DNA from: Chenopodium formosanum
Lineage: Eukaryota; Streptophyta; Magnoliopsida; Caryophyllales; Amaranthaceae
Length of the DNA: 64,000 nt
Assembly (NCBI GenBank): GCA_024500155.1
Contig: CM044877.1
Span: forward strand, 30,131,001 to 30,195,000
Reading direction: 5' to 3'
Positions 32,961 through 44,388 of the stretch are shown here, piece after piece (position 1 is the stretch's first letter; each line of letters opens with the position of its first letter). The notes under the pieces were generated by a model, which was given only the letters and a program-made list of their open reading frames with translations, was not told where the DNA came from and did no database searches. The position numbers and the translations under genes were made by a program.

Positions 32961-33718
32961 GGAAAATCGGGTTTTAACCCTCTTCTTCCCGATTTCATTC
33001 TCATATTTTCGAAACCCAATTTTCATGCTCTCTTCTCTTTCCTCACAAATCCAAACCCTAACCTTCAAATTTCACCCATTTCTCACAAATTCCATTGATT
33101 TTCTTTCAAATCCATCAAAAACTTTCACTCTACTCACAAATTCACCCACTTTTGCTCTCCAAAATACCCAAAAATCCCCCATTTTCATGGTTTGCAAGCT
33201 TCATTGAAGGTGGTGTTCTTAGAGGCTCTTAGTGGTGTTCAAGCTTCTACAAAGTGGTATAACTCTAAATTTTGCTATTTTATTACTTAATTTCACTTAT
33301 TTATGCAAAATATTTAGTTATTAAACAGTAATTAGCTTGAGTGAATTGCATGTGATTTTGGTTTTCTTTGAGAAGGATTTGTTGGTTATTAGTGTGAAAT
33401 TTAGTGATTTTGGGGACATTGTTGTTAATACTATTGTTTTAGAAGCGATTTTCATGAAATTAAGTTGAGAAATTTTGTGTTTGTATTGTTGATAATGCAA
33501 CTAATTTCATGAGAATTGCTTGCTATCATAATGTCTTTTGATTGACTGCTTTGTTGTTGATTCTTGTTGTCTTGGGCGTTATATTTGTATGGTTAGTTGT
33601 CAGCACTAACCCTTTTGCAGATTGTTGAGACTTGGGTTGTTGTTGTTGTTTTCCAATTGTTGGTTAAGTTCGAAGGTAGTTCACCTTTTGGTTGGGTTTT
33701 TTGTATTGGTTGAACATA

Positions 33719-34783
33719 ATGAGCAAAAGAAAGAGCAGAAAGGAGCCTAGGTTAACACTTGAAGGACCGAGTACTCAACAAACTCAAGCTCAAGGACTTA
33801 ATGTTCCCCTTAAATTGAGATTTTCGAACAAGGTCCATGCTACGTTCTTCAACGACCTTCACGAACGAAAGTTAAATCCCTCCCGACACTATGATCAACG
33901 CTCCATGAGAGCTTTAGGGATTGACGACGATATAAGGTCGCTCCTTGATAACTTGGGGATGAGTGAGTTCATCAAACATCAATACCGAACTTATAAGGAG
34001 CCCACCTTCAAATTCTTGGCCTCTTTTGAAAAAAAGCCTCTTAGGAACGACTTCCAAATTTCCTTCCAATTGTTCAACAACAGGCACTCTATGACTCTGA
34101 GTGATCTTAATTTATTGTTGGATTTGAACCCTAAGGCGGACCTCCTTGCCCCTTCGTTGAGCCTGTTCCCTGAGTACGATGCATTTAGATAGTGGCAAAC
34201 GATTACCGACTTTGAAGAGTTCAACACAAGGTATTCGGTGGCCAACCATATTATCCACCCTGTGCTCCGTATTCCACACCACATTCTGGGGTTTGCGGTG
34301 TTTAGCAAGCAGGACTTGAGCAAGCTCTTGCATGAGGAGCTATTTACTTTGTGGGTTGCCACTAGGGAGGAATTGAAAGGGCGGCTCAACATGGGGTACT
34401 GGTTCTTCTTGTGCTGCGAGGCAATCAATTCGGGCCACAAGACAGGAGAAATTGCCCTCGGAGGGATGATTACAAGGATTGGCAAGAAGCTCAACTATGA
34501 ACGCCTCTTCCCCTCTTGCACTCAAGTTGGGGCCGACAAAGATCTATTAATCGACATACAGCAGATGAGAAGGTCAGGGTTCCTCCAAGGAACTTCAGAT
34601 GCCAACAATTTTCATGCCTAGATAGTTGACCGAGAGCACCATTGTATCTTGCCATACCCCAGCCGTACATCCCTAGAGCGAAATGCAAGTAATGTATGGA
34701 AGATTCCGCAAGATAATGGTGTGCTACCCACTACTCTGGGTGGCTTTAGGAATATGGAAGTTGGCCAACAGCAACAACAACAA

Positions 34784-34814
<31 letters not shown>

Positions 34815-35416
34815 AATAGCAACAGCAGCAGCAGCAACAACAACAGCAACAACAACATCATCAGCAATAGCAACATCATCAAGGTCTGAGTAGCCTTGAA
34901 CAACAAATGATGAGCATGCAACTTTGCATGTAGAGCATAATGGAGAACCAACAGGGTATGTTTATCCAAACCCAAGCTCTTTATGGTGCGGCCGTGGATA
35001 GGGGTGAGGTCACCCCCCCGGTAAACTACCCCTATTGGCCACCCCAACAAGGGCCGGTCCCTTGGTGGCAGGGATCACAACCTACTTGGCCCTATTGGCA
35101 AGGGCCCTCCTCCCACGGTGTTCCCCGGGTAGACTACCTGACGGAAACCGGGTACGATTATCGTGCCCCCGGGGGGAGAAATTTTCGGGGTGACCTTAAC
35201 TATCCACATGTTTACCATACCCACCCTTCCCCTCTTCAGCTTCCCGCCCCTTTCGACCCGTTGCCTCAATGGCAACAGGACCTCTTCCGAGGTCACTATG
35301 GATGGCCTCTGGGTTACTCTGGTGGTTTGGACCCACACGGAATCCCTCCGGACGGTTTCTCTTACGACACCGAGGATGATGGAGATGATGACGAAACCGG
35401 CCCTAGTGGACACTAG
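33719..35416 (+). pseudogene. Athila ORF in the env position, broken
   Basis: From ATG 33719 (MSKRKSRKEPRLTLEG) one frame runs to 35416 with stops at 34190, 34619, 34817, 34868 and 34931, all TAG. The N-terminal half (HATFFNDLHERKLNPSRHYD, FLASFEKKPLRNDFQISF) matches the Athila-specific ORF family as I know it. A polyglutamine stretch lies at about 34768-34900. The C-terminal part is rich in Pro, Trp and Tyr and ends in an acidic tail. I see no signal peptide or clear membrane segment, so an envelope role is not supported here. The position between pol and the 3' LTR is the only env-like trait. Confidence 0.78.
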
Positions 35417-37600
35417 CCCCCCTTGTTCTTTATTTCTCCCCTTTGTCCCCTCCCAATGTTTTCAATTTGGCGCACCGCGGACGGTGCATTGTTTTAGTGT
35501 GGGGGAAGGCTTGTCATCATGCTAGTGTGGGGGGGATTTCATTGTATTGTAGAGCTCTCATGGTTCGGTTGGCTTTATCATGTTTTGATGTTGATTTATT
35601 TGCTTGATTTTGATGATTATGTCCTTGGGTGATTTTGATAAGTTTTTTCTAATGAATTTTGAAGTGTTTGGGTAGGTGATGGCGCTCCCATGAGGAAAAA
35701 TCCAAACTCCCGATAGTCCAAACTTCCCTTAATCCAAATTTCTTTTAGTTTATCTTGTTTTATTCCTATTTCTTCATTTTGTTTAAATTCTTAGTTTCTT
35801 TCTTTGATTTTTAACTTTTTTTATTTTATTTTATTTCATCTCAGTCGTTTCTTTCATTTTGGCTCAATTTTGAAGCTTGGAAATGGAGATAAAGGAAGTC
35901 AAAGGGCAATTCAAGCCCCCCTCGGTGAGATTGCATAATTTATCTTGTCTTCATTTCAAGCGGCATTTGGTGAGACCTTTCCTCTCTTTTATTTTCTTTT
36001 TCCTTGGGTGTTTAGCTTAGGGTTAGCTTAGGAAGAAGTTGAATGGTTCGAGGATGTTTGCTTTTGGTTCTATGGAACCTGGGATCGTTGATGTTGTTAT
36101 CGAACGATCACTTGTATGACGATTGGGATTATATTAAATTATATGCCTCGTATGTGAACCTTTTTTATTTCTTCCTCTTTCTTTTGTTTTGTTTTCCCCT
36201 TCTTGTGTTACAATTTGATGTGTAATTTGCTCACTCTTTTAGATTGGTTTGCCTCGATGTGTCTTTGAATGCTAATCTTCCTAGTTGATGAGGGTTTGCA
36301 CAGTTTGAGATTGCTTTGGGTGGAGTTAGACACATTGTAAGCTAAGGTAGCCCGGTTTAGAACTTTTGAGGACGTTTGAACCCTTAGTTCACGGGAAAGT
36401 GGTAAGATGGTGTTGCTCTCTAGGGTGGATAGGATTCCCTTGGTTAGTATTTGCTGTATTTCTTATCCCGTGTGAGCGTCATTTGTTCTAGCCTTCATCA
36501 TTCTTGTGAGCGACACTTAGGATCCTTAACTATGCATGTCTTTATCTTTATGTTTGCGTCTACCTCCCAAGATTGTGACCATATAACTCTAGAGGAGGAA
36601 GATGGCATTTCTTCTCATTTTTCTTTGTTTTCTTTGTGTTTTGTTACAAATTTGATTTTCATTTTTACAATCACCCTCTTGCTAACCAATTTGAGCCTTA
36701 TTTCCCCTTTCTTGACTTAGCCATATTACAAACCTATCGGCCTATGTTCTACCAACCCTTGTAGTTAGTGAAGCATTGGCTTGTGAGGTTCGAGCTTGAT
36801 AATGTTGAAATTGAGCAAGAAAGTTGTGTATTTTGATTCAAATAAGGTTTTGAAAGCCTATTCATGAAAAGAGTACGCAAATAGGCTTGGGAAGAAAGTT
36901 GAAAGGACTTGAAACTCATGAAAAAAAAAAAAAAAAAAAAAAAAAACTGAAAAAGATTGAAGTAATGTGGTGTGCTTTGTTTTGAAAGGTTGTAAGTTTG
37001 AAGAATAGGTTCAATTCTTAGGATGTTCTTGAGAGATGGCCACTCTTACACTTTACTTAGGAATTGCCACCAAAATTTTCAAATTGTTTCCCAACCATAA
37101 CCCCTAGCCATGACATTACAACCCTACTTAAGACCCTTGGATTCTAGAGGGGCGTGGTCATAGGACGGTGGAGGGAGATAGATTTCAACCCTATGGAGAG
37201 AGTATGCATCGTTGAGATGTTGGGATAACCTTATGACTCCACATAAAATTTTCTTTTTTCGGTTCCCTCGAGGAACCATGAGGAGCTAGCTAGGGGATGA
37301 ATTGAAGCTAGTGGAGAGAACGGGGACCGTCTTGGTTGGGGCTAGGGCGAAGCATGAAATCATTAGTATTCTACGCTTAGCTTAGATTTTTCTTTTTCAA
37401 CCTTGAGCATCTTGGGACGTGTTTTCCCTCTTTGAATTGAGAAAGATAAGTATTCTTTGGTGCATTTATTTGCAAATGAGTCCAAATTGAGCATTCCATT
37501 ACCTTGAGGTTTGATTGGTTTTGCGAAAACCTTGTCATGTTATGCTTGATGTGTTTGTCTTTTTGTTCCGGTTTTCCTTGCTTGAGGACAAGCAAGAGGC
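35417..37600 (+). other. 3' untranslated region of element D
   Basis: About 2.2 kb with no domain-bearing ORF. It has T-rich stretches (35740-35860), a pure A run (about 36921-36946) and many gtgtggggg-type words near both ends. Confidence 0.65.
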
Positions 37601-37615
37601 AAGTGTGGGGGATTT
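37601..37615 (+). other. Polypurine tract of element D
   Basis: aagtgtgggggattt directly before the 3' LTR start at 37616. Confidence 0.75.
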
Positions 37616-39242
37616 TGATAAGTGGCATTTATGCCACTCTTTTATCCTTTTTCTCTAAGGATTCTCCCCTCATTTGCACTTGTTTGGCCCTTTTTCTAAG
37701 CATTTTTACTTAGTTTTGCTTCCGCTTTTCTTTTCTCCCTTGTCTTCCCTTCTCTTAGTCTTCTCGCTTTGTTTTTATTTTGATTTCCATGCTTTGGTTT
37801 TGTAGGTATTATGTGCCAAAAGAAAGAGGATATCAAGAAGCCAAGCTAACTGTTGTGTGCGGGGTGATGTGCGGCTTTTGTGCGGACGCGCATGTTAGGC
37901 TGTGCGGGCGCGCAGCCCTGTCAGAACCCGCACAACCAGACTGAAGAAATAGAGCCTAACCAGAGAGTTTGCGCGACTTGTGTGCAGGCGCACACACCTG
38001 ATGCGTGGGCGCGCAGGACTAATGTGCGGGAGCGCTCATTTTCCCCATACCCTCAAAGTTGTGGCCGCGCACTACGTTAAGAGGGCGCACACACATTCTG
38101 TGCGGGCGCGCACAGCTGGGTTTCCGATTTATTTGCGCCTTGTTGTCCAAGGCTCTTTCTTTTGGGGGGAGCCATATATATATAGACGGGACTGTTTGTA
38201 ATAGAAAACACTTAGTACTAGTTCTATAGAACATTAGCCTAATCTAGAGAGAGAAAATAGATTGTTATTCAAGCTTCCTTTATTGTATTCAACTTTGCTC
38301 AAGCTTTAATCTTCCATCAATCAAGCAAGTATCCAAGTTTTCATCTTTCTTTAATCCTTTCTTTAGTAATCTCTTCTCCTTTCCTTTAATATTATTTATT
38401 TGTTTTATTGTTACTTATTTTTGTCAATCTTATTAGTTTATCTAGTTATTATTGATTTCATATATTTCAATCATGTTTTGTTTTGAGTTTCTTGTGTTTA
38501 TTTCTAGTTTTGATATCATGTTTATTCCCCCTTTTCTAGGCTAATCTCTTAATTAGCTAGGGGAAGGGGGTGTGAAATATGCATTGAATGATGGATGAAT
38601 GATGATAGTTGGATTGATTACATGCCTTAAATTGATGAAAGACATGATTTTTAACGGCTTGAGATTATTGTTGCACTTTATTTGATTGCCTTCTAGTTCA
38701 AATGCATGAAAATGATTTGAACTAGATTAAGATCACCTCTATTTTAATGATTGCATGAGAATGAGTTGTTAAAATGGAGTTTCATGTATTGTGCTTCTTT
38801 ATTCTCTTGATTTGCTTGTATCTAATAGGATGCATGAGAATGATCCTAATTAGCATATACTTCTTTCATTGATTTGCCTAGACTTTTGCATGAGAATGAG
38901 TTGTTTAGGTAGAATCTTGTGTTCTTTGGCATGTTCATCATAATAACTATCGTTGTTCCCCTCTTTCTAATCATGTTTGACACCCCCGAACCCCTAGCGT
39001 CGTTCTCTCTTGATTTTAATCATATTTATCTTGTTTGTTTAGTTCTAGTATTTACAATCCAAAAAAACCAACAAAACAATCCTCTTTTCACTCTTGCATT
39101 AGTGATATTTGATGTTGAATTAACGTGCTTCCCTAGTGGTTCGACCCTTTACTTGCCACTAACTAGTTTAGTGTAGGTTAAGGTATTATAAATGATTCAT
39201 TTGGTTAAAGTGGTAGCATAACGATCTATCTTATCCTTATCA
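37616..39242 (+). repeat. 3' LTR of element D
   Basis: This LTR is 1627 bp and matches 25116-26781. It retains a compact TATA box (about 38173-38184) and the GC word array at 37853-38120. It ends TATCA and is followed by gcaac. Confidence 0.95.
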
Positions 39243-40840
39243 GCAACGTAACCATCACTTAAGGTAAATAATGTAAGATTTGTGTTTTTCCATATTCCAT
39301 GGATACTACCAATTTCTAACCTGGTAATTTCCCTTAACTTAAGGAGTATAACTATTTCATACCCGCAATAGTTGGTAATTAAACTACTCCTGTTGTACAT
39401 ACACCACCATGTAAAGTAAAAAACCTACATCATGAGCTAGTATCACATTATGGAAGAAATTTACATGAGCTGGGAATTTAAGTTGAATTTACTCCATTAG
39501 TCTGTTAATTATTTTGTTGAGGAAAATATGTTACTAAATTCACAATTACCAACATTGTATTTTTATTTTTATATTTTTACTAACATGTCGATTTATAGTT
39601 ATAAATATTTTGCTTTCTCAATATATATACAGAAATGCCACCAGATTAACAAAAAACTGTTTATCTGGCAAACAATCTTGTATTTGTCGATATAAAAAAT
39701 GGCAACAAGCCCATTACTGTTCCAAATACGCTACAACTTAATACAAAATGTCGGCAGTTGACTTGACTATTTTGTGTGTAATCCGAGGTCTTCAGTGATT
39801 TCGGTGTACGTATCAAATTAATTCTCGTACTCGCTATGAAACCCTTGCATGAAGTCATCGAAGTTGCTCCTTGGATTTCTTGGAACGACGAGTGGCCATA
39901 ACTTTAATTATTGGATGAATCCAATTAATTAAGAAAATAGTCATCTATATATTAACAATAAAAAAAAGGGAGTCATATATAATATATACACAATTTAAGG
40001 TAAAAAAAGGTAAGATTTGTATTTCTTAAGTGAAATACAGATTCTACCAATTTCTTGTGTTGGTAATTGCCCTTAACGTAAAGAATACCTAAGTATACAT
40101 GATCCAACATGCATGATCGAGGACTTTTTGTGGCTCATGTCTAGAGACGTGACAAAGTTTTACATGCATCGTTAATTTTGTAACTTAATTAGCTCAAGGA
40201 TACATGTTACATAGCAATGTTCGTTGCAAGAATCATTTTAGTGACAAAACACATGTAAATTAAGAGGAGGAGAAGATTAAAATTGATGATCCAATCTGTG
40301 GTGTAAGTGAAAATAAAAATTTCCTCCATAAATGTAACGAATGCCAGAATAATAATAACCTCTTCAAGTTGATGTGAACTCTTGTATAGAACATGTTTGA
40401 TTAACACATTACATATGAAATGTGCCATAATTCGTACGTACTCCATCTATTACAAATGGTACACCAAATTTAATGCATAGTCAAGGTTTGTTCCTGTCTG
40501 AAAGCTAGGTAAAACATGTAGGCTAACATATTTGTAACCTTATATTCCTTCTTACGCAACCGATGTTTTGAGACATATTTGTAGTATTATGCAATGTTCA
40601 TATTCATTATATGATATTGTGAGAACCTAAAAAGTATGATGTTTTTCTAAGTCATTTAAATGTTGGCTCTGTCCGGAAATTTAGATGGTAATTATCTAAG
40701 TCTTCCAAATGATGGCTCTGTCTTGAAATTTAGATGGTACTTACCAAATCTCGTTATTATTGGATGAATCCAATTAATCAAGTCAACCTGATGTTGGCTA
40801 TGTGAGAAAATTTAGATGATACTTACCAAATATCGTTATC
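39243..40840. other. Host DNA with local repeat units
   Basis: No ORF with a domain. It contains fragments of the same repeat family as 23636-24204: ctaccaatttct...ggtaatt..cccttaac (39285-39345 and 40030-40085), ggctctgtcc..aaatttagatggta (40665-40690 and again 40707-40740), and the palindrome attggatgaatccaat at 39910-39925 and 40759-40774. Confidence 0.6.
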
Positions 40841-40976
40841 GTTGGATAAAATAGGTACTTCTTATTTACAAAATTTGGTATTTATCGGATTCTATTGTAT
40901 ATTTTGATTATTCATGAAGAAGAGTATTAAATACGAGTGGTATATTCTTTAAGTTAAGGCTAATTAACATCTCAAT
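40841..40976 (+). repeat. Left arm of an inverted repeat around a B3 exon
   Basis: Begins gttggataaaataggtactt and ends taattaacatctca. The reverse complement of 41484-41628 aligns with it along the whole length with scattered changes. Confidence 0.85.
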
Positions 40977-40984
40977 AATTTATC

Positions 40985-41455
40985 ATGTACGAGGACTTAC
41001 CAAGCTTTGATGTGGAGTTATTTGATGTATACAGGCATCTAATGTTACGAAAGAAAATTTTATATGTTTTTTGCGAAGTAATAATTTTTATGTGTAATTT
41101 TTCAGTATTCTTTTATGCATGTAAGCTCTAATTACTCTCATTCTATGTTACTAACTTGTAGTTTATCCCTGAGGACTGGACAACGTTGTTAAGTAATTTC
41201 AATGGATTTATAGAGGTTGTGAGAGGAAGGCGTGGGACAATCTTATTAAGCATGTTGCTCAAGCCAATATTAACTATAACATTTACTTTGATGATGGTTG
41301 GAAAGAGTTTGTTATTGAAAATCACATTGCAAATGGAAATACATTGACTATTTATTATGCTGGTAATGGAACTTTCTATACTCGCGTATTCTCGGAATCT
41401 TGGGATGAAATTATTCATTCATACAGAAACGATGTTGTAGTACTATGTAAGTCCC
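40985..41455 (+). pseudogene. Second REM-like B3 gene fragment
   Basis: A short ATG frame at 40985 (MYEDLPSFDVELFDVY) may be the end of an upstream exon. After the acceptor ttgtag at 41161, an exon reads FIPEDWTTLLSNFNGFIEVV. One frame change near 41217-41223 leads to RKAWDNLIKHVAQANINYN, DDGWKEFVIENHIANG, NTLTIYYAGNGTFYTRVFSE. These match the middle and last strands of a B3 DNA-binding domain and resemble the gene at 21514 (GWKxFVExN, xLxVYYxGxxxFYxRVF). The N-terminal strands are absent or too diverged, and the frameshift makes it a pseudogene. It lies wholly within the loop of the inverted repeat. Confidence 0.65.
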
Positions 41456-41483
41456 TATTCATTAGATGATATACTACCAATTT

Positions 41484-41628
41484 TTGAGATGTTAATTGCC
41501 CTTAACTTACAGAATATACTACTCGTATTTGTTACTCTTCTCCATGAAGAAGCAAAATCTACAAAAAAATCCAATAACTACCAAATTCTGTAAATAAACA
41601 GTAGTACGCAGTACCTATTTTATCCAAC
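41484..41628 (-). repeat. Right arm of the inverted repeat
   Basis: Reverse-complement partner of 40841-40976, with ttgagatgttaatt at its left end and cctattttatccaac at its right. The loop between arms is about 507 bp. Confidence 0.85.
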
Positions 41629-41933
41629 AATAAAATGTATTAATTAATGCTCTGCACATTCTCTCTCCCCTCTTCAAATTTCTCTGCAATTTCTCTTCAT
41701 CTTTTATTTTTCTTGTGAATTTTCTTCACTTGGAGAATTTCATTTTGGATTCTCATCCATTGTTTAGGCAGGTTTTTAAATTCTTTTATTTTAATCAAAT
41801 AAATTCTGCTGATCTGTTGTTGTAATTGTTGATTTGTTATAGTTTTACATTTTGCATCCATTGTGTATTATTAACTTGTAATTCTATACTTTGTTGCACC
41901 TTTTAAGTAGAATTTTTTGTTTTTGGTTGTAAT
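41629..41933. other. Host DNA left of element E
   Basis: T- and CT-rich sequence resembling intron or 5' leader DNA; no domain. It ends in gtaat (41929-41933), the target duplicate of element E. Confidence 0.6.
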
Positions 41934-42709
41934 TGAAGGAGTTCTGTCTTTGATAAGTGCAATTACTAGATATATCAAGGATCACTACTATGGAGATAAT
42001 AAGTTCGTTCTGTTAGGTCGTCATCATATGTTTCTAGACTATGATCAATGATCTTTGGGCTAGTTAAATAGTCCAAAGACCACTAGAATGGATCCTATGA
42101 GATCACACACAAAGGTATTGGGTTAAGCAAGTTAGTGACCCATTTATGGGCCTCATGAGTAAGTAACTAATCATGAATTGGATTGGGCTATCATAGTTAG
42201 ATTAGAGTTAGGATTTGGGCTTTGTCATGGACTCTTATTTAGAGATGAGATCTATAAATAAGGTCCATGCCTAGGGTTGTATGATACAACACAATTAACA
42301 GTTGATTGTGAATCAAGAAACCAAAAATCCCAAAATCCTCACACACTCTCTCTAACCCACAACTCTTTCTCCTCCCTCCCTTGGACTCACGGCTAGCCAC
42401 CCTAGTGGCGCGTGTGGTCGTTCGTGGTGGTTCGTGATTGGTTCGTTGCTTGTTCTTCTCCTTAGAAGGTCAATTGAAAGTTTCAATTGACATTAACTAG
42501 CATTAGTGGAGGTCTTAATCCGTGCCTGTTGACCAAGTAGAGGAATCACGTTTGAGGTTCTTTGTCTCCCTTGTTCTTGTTCGATCACACGTGGATTCAC
42601 ACTGCGAAGGTATTAATACTAATTCTTTATGTGTTATGCATTATCTTGGGATTAGGTGCTATATGAATATGATTCATGTTTTTCGCATTCGTACCTATAA
42701 ACTCCTACA
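41934..42709 (+). repeat. 5' LTR of element E
   Basis: A 776-bp LTR beginning TGAAGGAGTTCTGTC and ending ACTCCTACA. A TATA box, TATAAATA, is at 42253-42260. Confidence 0.93.
42253..42260 (+). promoter_or_regulatory. TATA box of LTR E
   Basis: TATAAATA inside gatctataaataaggtcc; the same string occurs in the 3' LTR at 61087-61094. Confidence 0.65.
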
Positions 42710-42710
42710 G

Positions 42711-42724
42711 TGGTATCAGTTAGC
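42711..42724 (+). other. Primer-binding site of element E
   Basis: tggtatcagttagc, one base after the LTR; close to TGGTATCAGAGC, the initiator-Met tRNA site common to copia elements. Confidence 0.8.
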
Positions 42725-43526
42725 CTATGCATGTACATATATTGAATATTAATTCTTTGATAGTCCATAATTTTAATTAAATTAGGAGGGAGAATAATTT
42801 AATTATGGGTCAATTATTATTTTAAATGTGATTTAATAACATAGAATCATTAAAATTTATTAAATTTTCTCCAAATTAGCCATAAAGAGATCCGATTTTT
42901 GCCCCTAATCACTTGAAAAGCTCAAACCCCTCAACCCTAATTTCAAATTTTCGAAACCCTAAACCCTAATTTAAGAAATTTATGTTTTGGTTTTGATTTA
43001 ATTCGATAGTTATGTGTTTAAAGAATTTTATCTATTTGATTTCATGTAAAATTATGAATTTTTCATGATCAAATTATTTAATTTAAGAGTTAAATTAAAT
43101 TGGGGATAAATTTCATGAAAAACCATAATTTCAAGATTGAATATGATTTAATTTTGAAATTATTTGGACAACATTAAGACTAATTTATTTTAACAAAATA
43201 TGTTTTGTTTTTATTTAAATTTAAAAATAAAATAGGTTTTAAGCTGCGGCAACCGCAACTGGGTGGCGCAGCCACGGCGGCTACCGTTGTAGGTGTTCCA
43301 GAGGGAGGTCGGGGCGGGGGCAGCAGTCGGGTTAGGGAGGTGCAGCAACAGTAGCACCGTGCAAGAGTTGCAAGGCACTGCTGTTGCTGCTGCTAAGTAG
43401 CGTACACCTCACGGTGTACGGCCCGCTTTGGCTGGCCACACCACGGTGGCTGGTGCATGGTTTTCAAAAAGAAAATTTATTTTATTTTAATAAAAATCAA
43501 ATTTCAAAACTAAAATTTTAAAGATA
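42725..43526 (+). other. 5' untranslated region of element E, first part
   Basis: AT-rich, non-coding, with a GC-rich island at about 43240-43460 (gcggcaaccgcaact, cacggtgtacggcccgc). It is interrupted at 43527-43531 (agttt) by element F and resumes at 54702. Confidence 0.6.
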
Positions 43527-43531
43527 AGTTT

Positions 43532-44020
43532 TGTTTTGGGTGTTTTTGTCCCTCGGGAGAGTTACGACACGAAGACTGATCCGGGATGAGCTGTACCTGC
43601 AAAACAAACGGAGACACTGGTTGGGTGGTGCTCCGCCTCCGACGCACAAGTTAGAAACTTGAAGGGAGAAAAAAGGTGCGGAAATTTAGGTAGGGATCTG
43701 CTCGGATTCCAAGCTCAGGATGTCTCTATCGAAGAGTAAATGTGTAATAAATGGTAAAAACGTGCCCTCAAAATGAGGGACATCTCCCTATTTATAGGGT
43801 CTTTGGAAATTGTGCCCCTGATTAGGTTACGGAACCCTAATCATTGGTGGGCTGCGCCGTTTTGCGGCGTCCTCAGGATTTGGGCCTGAAGGCCGCCATT
43901 TTCCCTTTATTTCTGGAGTGACACGTGTCAAGCAGGGATTGGTCCACTTTGGGCCATCCTGAGGCTGACACGTGTCACCCTCTTATTGGACCACGTGGCG
44001 GGGTAAAATTACCCTAAACA
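43532..44020 (-). repeat. 3' LTR of element F
   Basis: A 489-bp LTR, a pair to 54208-54696. The minus-strand TATA box is at 43789-43796. Upstream of it in element direction are two tgacacgtgtca palindromes (43919-43930, 43966-43977) and ccacgtgg (43991-43998), all G-box cores. Confidence 0.95.
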
Positions 44021-44032
44021 TTTGCCCCTCAC
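44021..44032 (-). other. Polypurine tract of element F
   Basis: Reads gtgaggggcaaa on the minus strand, directly before the 3' LTR start TGTTTAGGG. Confidence 0.75.
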
Positions 44033-44160
44033 AGATGTGACGTGGCACGCCACATGGCATCTGTGACACATGTCACGCTCCGGTTGGCGGTAATTTTACC
44101 ATTAAAGAGTAACCGTTCACCTTCCGAGTAAATTACGAAAATGCCCCCATATTTACCCTC

Positions 44161-44168
44161 TATATATA
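44161..44168 (+). promoter_or_regulatory. TATA box of the opposite-strand gene in element F
   Basis: TATATATA about 140 bp inside the LTR and 220 bp before the ATG at 44389. The G-box palindromes of the LTR and further acgtgg/cacatg words (44038-44085) lie upstream of it, so the same block could drive both directions. Confidence 0.55.
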
Positions 44169-44388
44169 GCCGTTTTACCCTCATAATTTTGTACATTTAG
44201 AAAAATTTCCTAGAGAATAACTTTGAGAGAGCAGAAGTCATCCGTTTGAGTCAGACGCGAGTAAGAAAGTTTGTTCTTCGACGACCCAGCCGGACCCGCC
44301 CTCCTTCAGATATCAAATCCAAAGGTACCGTCTCTTTATCTCTCAACTCTTTTCTTTTTTCACCGCTTGTACATATTTCTTGCAATAA

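Larger units (their letters stand above)
25116..39242 (+). mobile_element. Element D: Athila-like Ty3/gypsy retrotransposon
   Basis: LTRs at 25116-26781 and 37616-39242 both start TGATAAGTGGC and end TATCA. Flanks are gtaac (25111-25115) and gcaac (39243-39247), a 5-bp target duplication with one change. A tRNA-Asp-type primer site follows the 5' LTR and a purine tract precedes the 3' LTR. Gag, protease, RT, RNase H and integrase lie in that order, then an extra ORF in the env position. The layout, primer site and 14.1-kb length fit the Athila lineage. All frames carry stops or shifts. Confidence 0.93.

Noticed and set aside
33025..33207. Small Ser/Phe-rich ORF before the env-position ORF
   Set aside because: Low complexity TTC/TCA sequence with no family match.
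34817..34870. TAG read as Gln (recoding)
   Set aside because: Other parts of the same element have frameshifts and TAA/TGA stops, so mutation is simpler.
34683..34889. Asn/Ser-rich ORF in another frame
   Set aside because: A shifted reading of the CAA/CAG run.
33719..35416. True envelope glycoprotein
   Set aside because: No signal peptide or convincing membrane segment; only the position is env-like.
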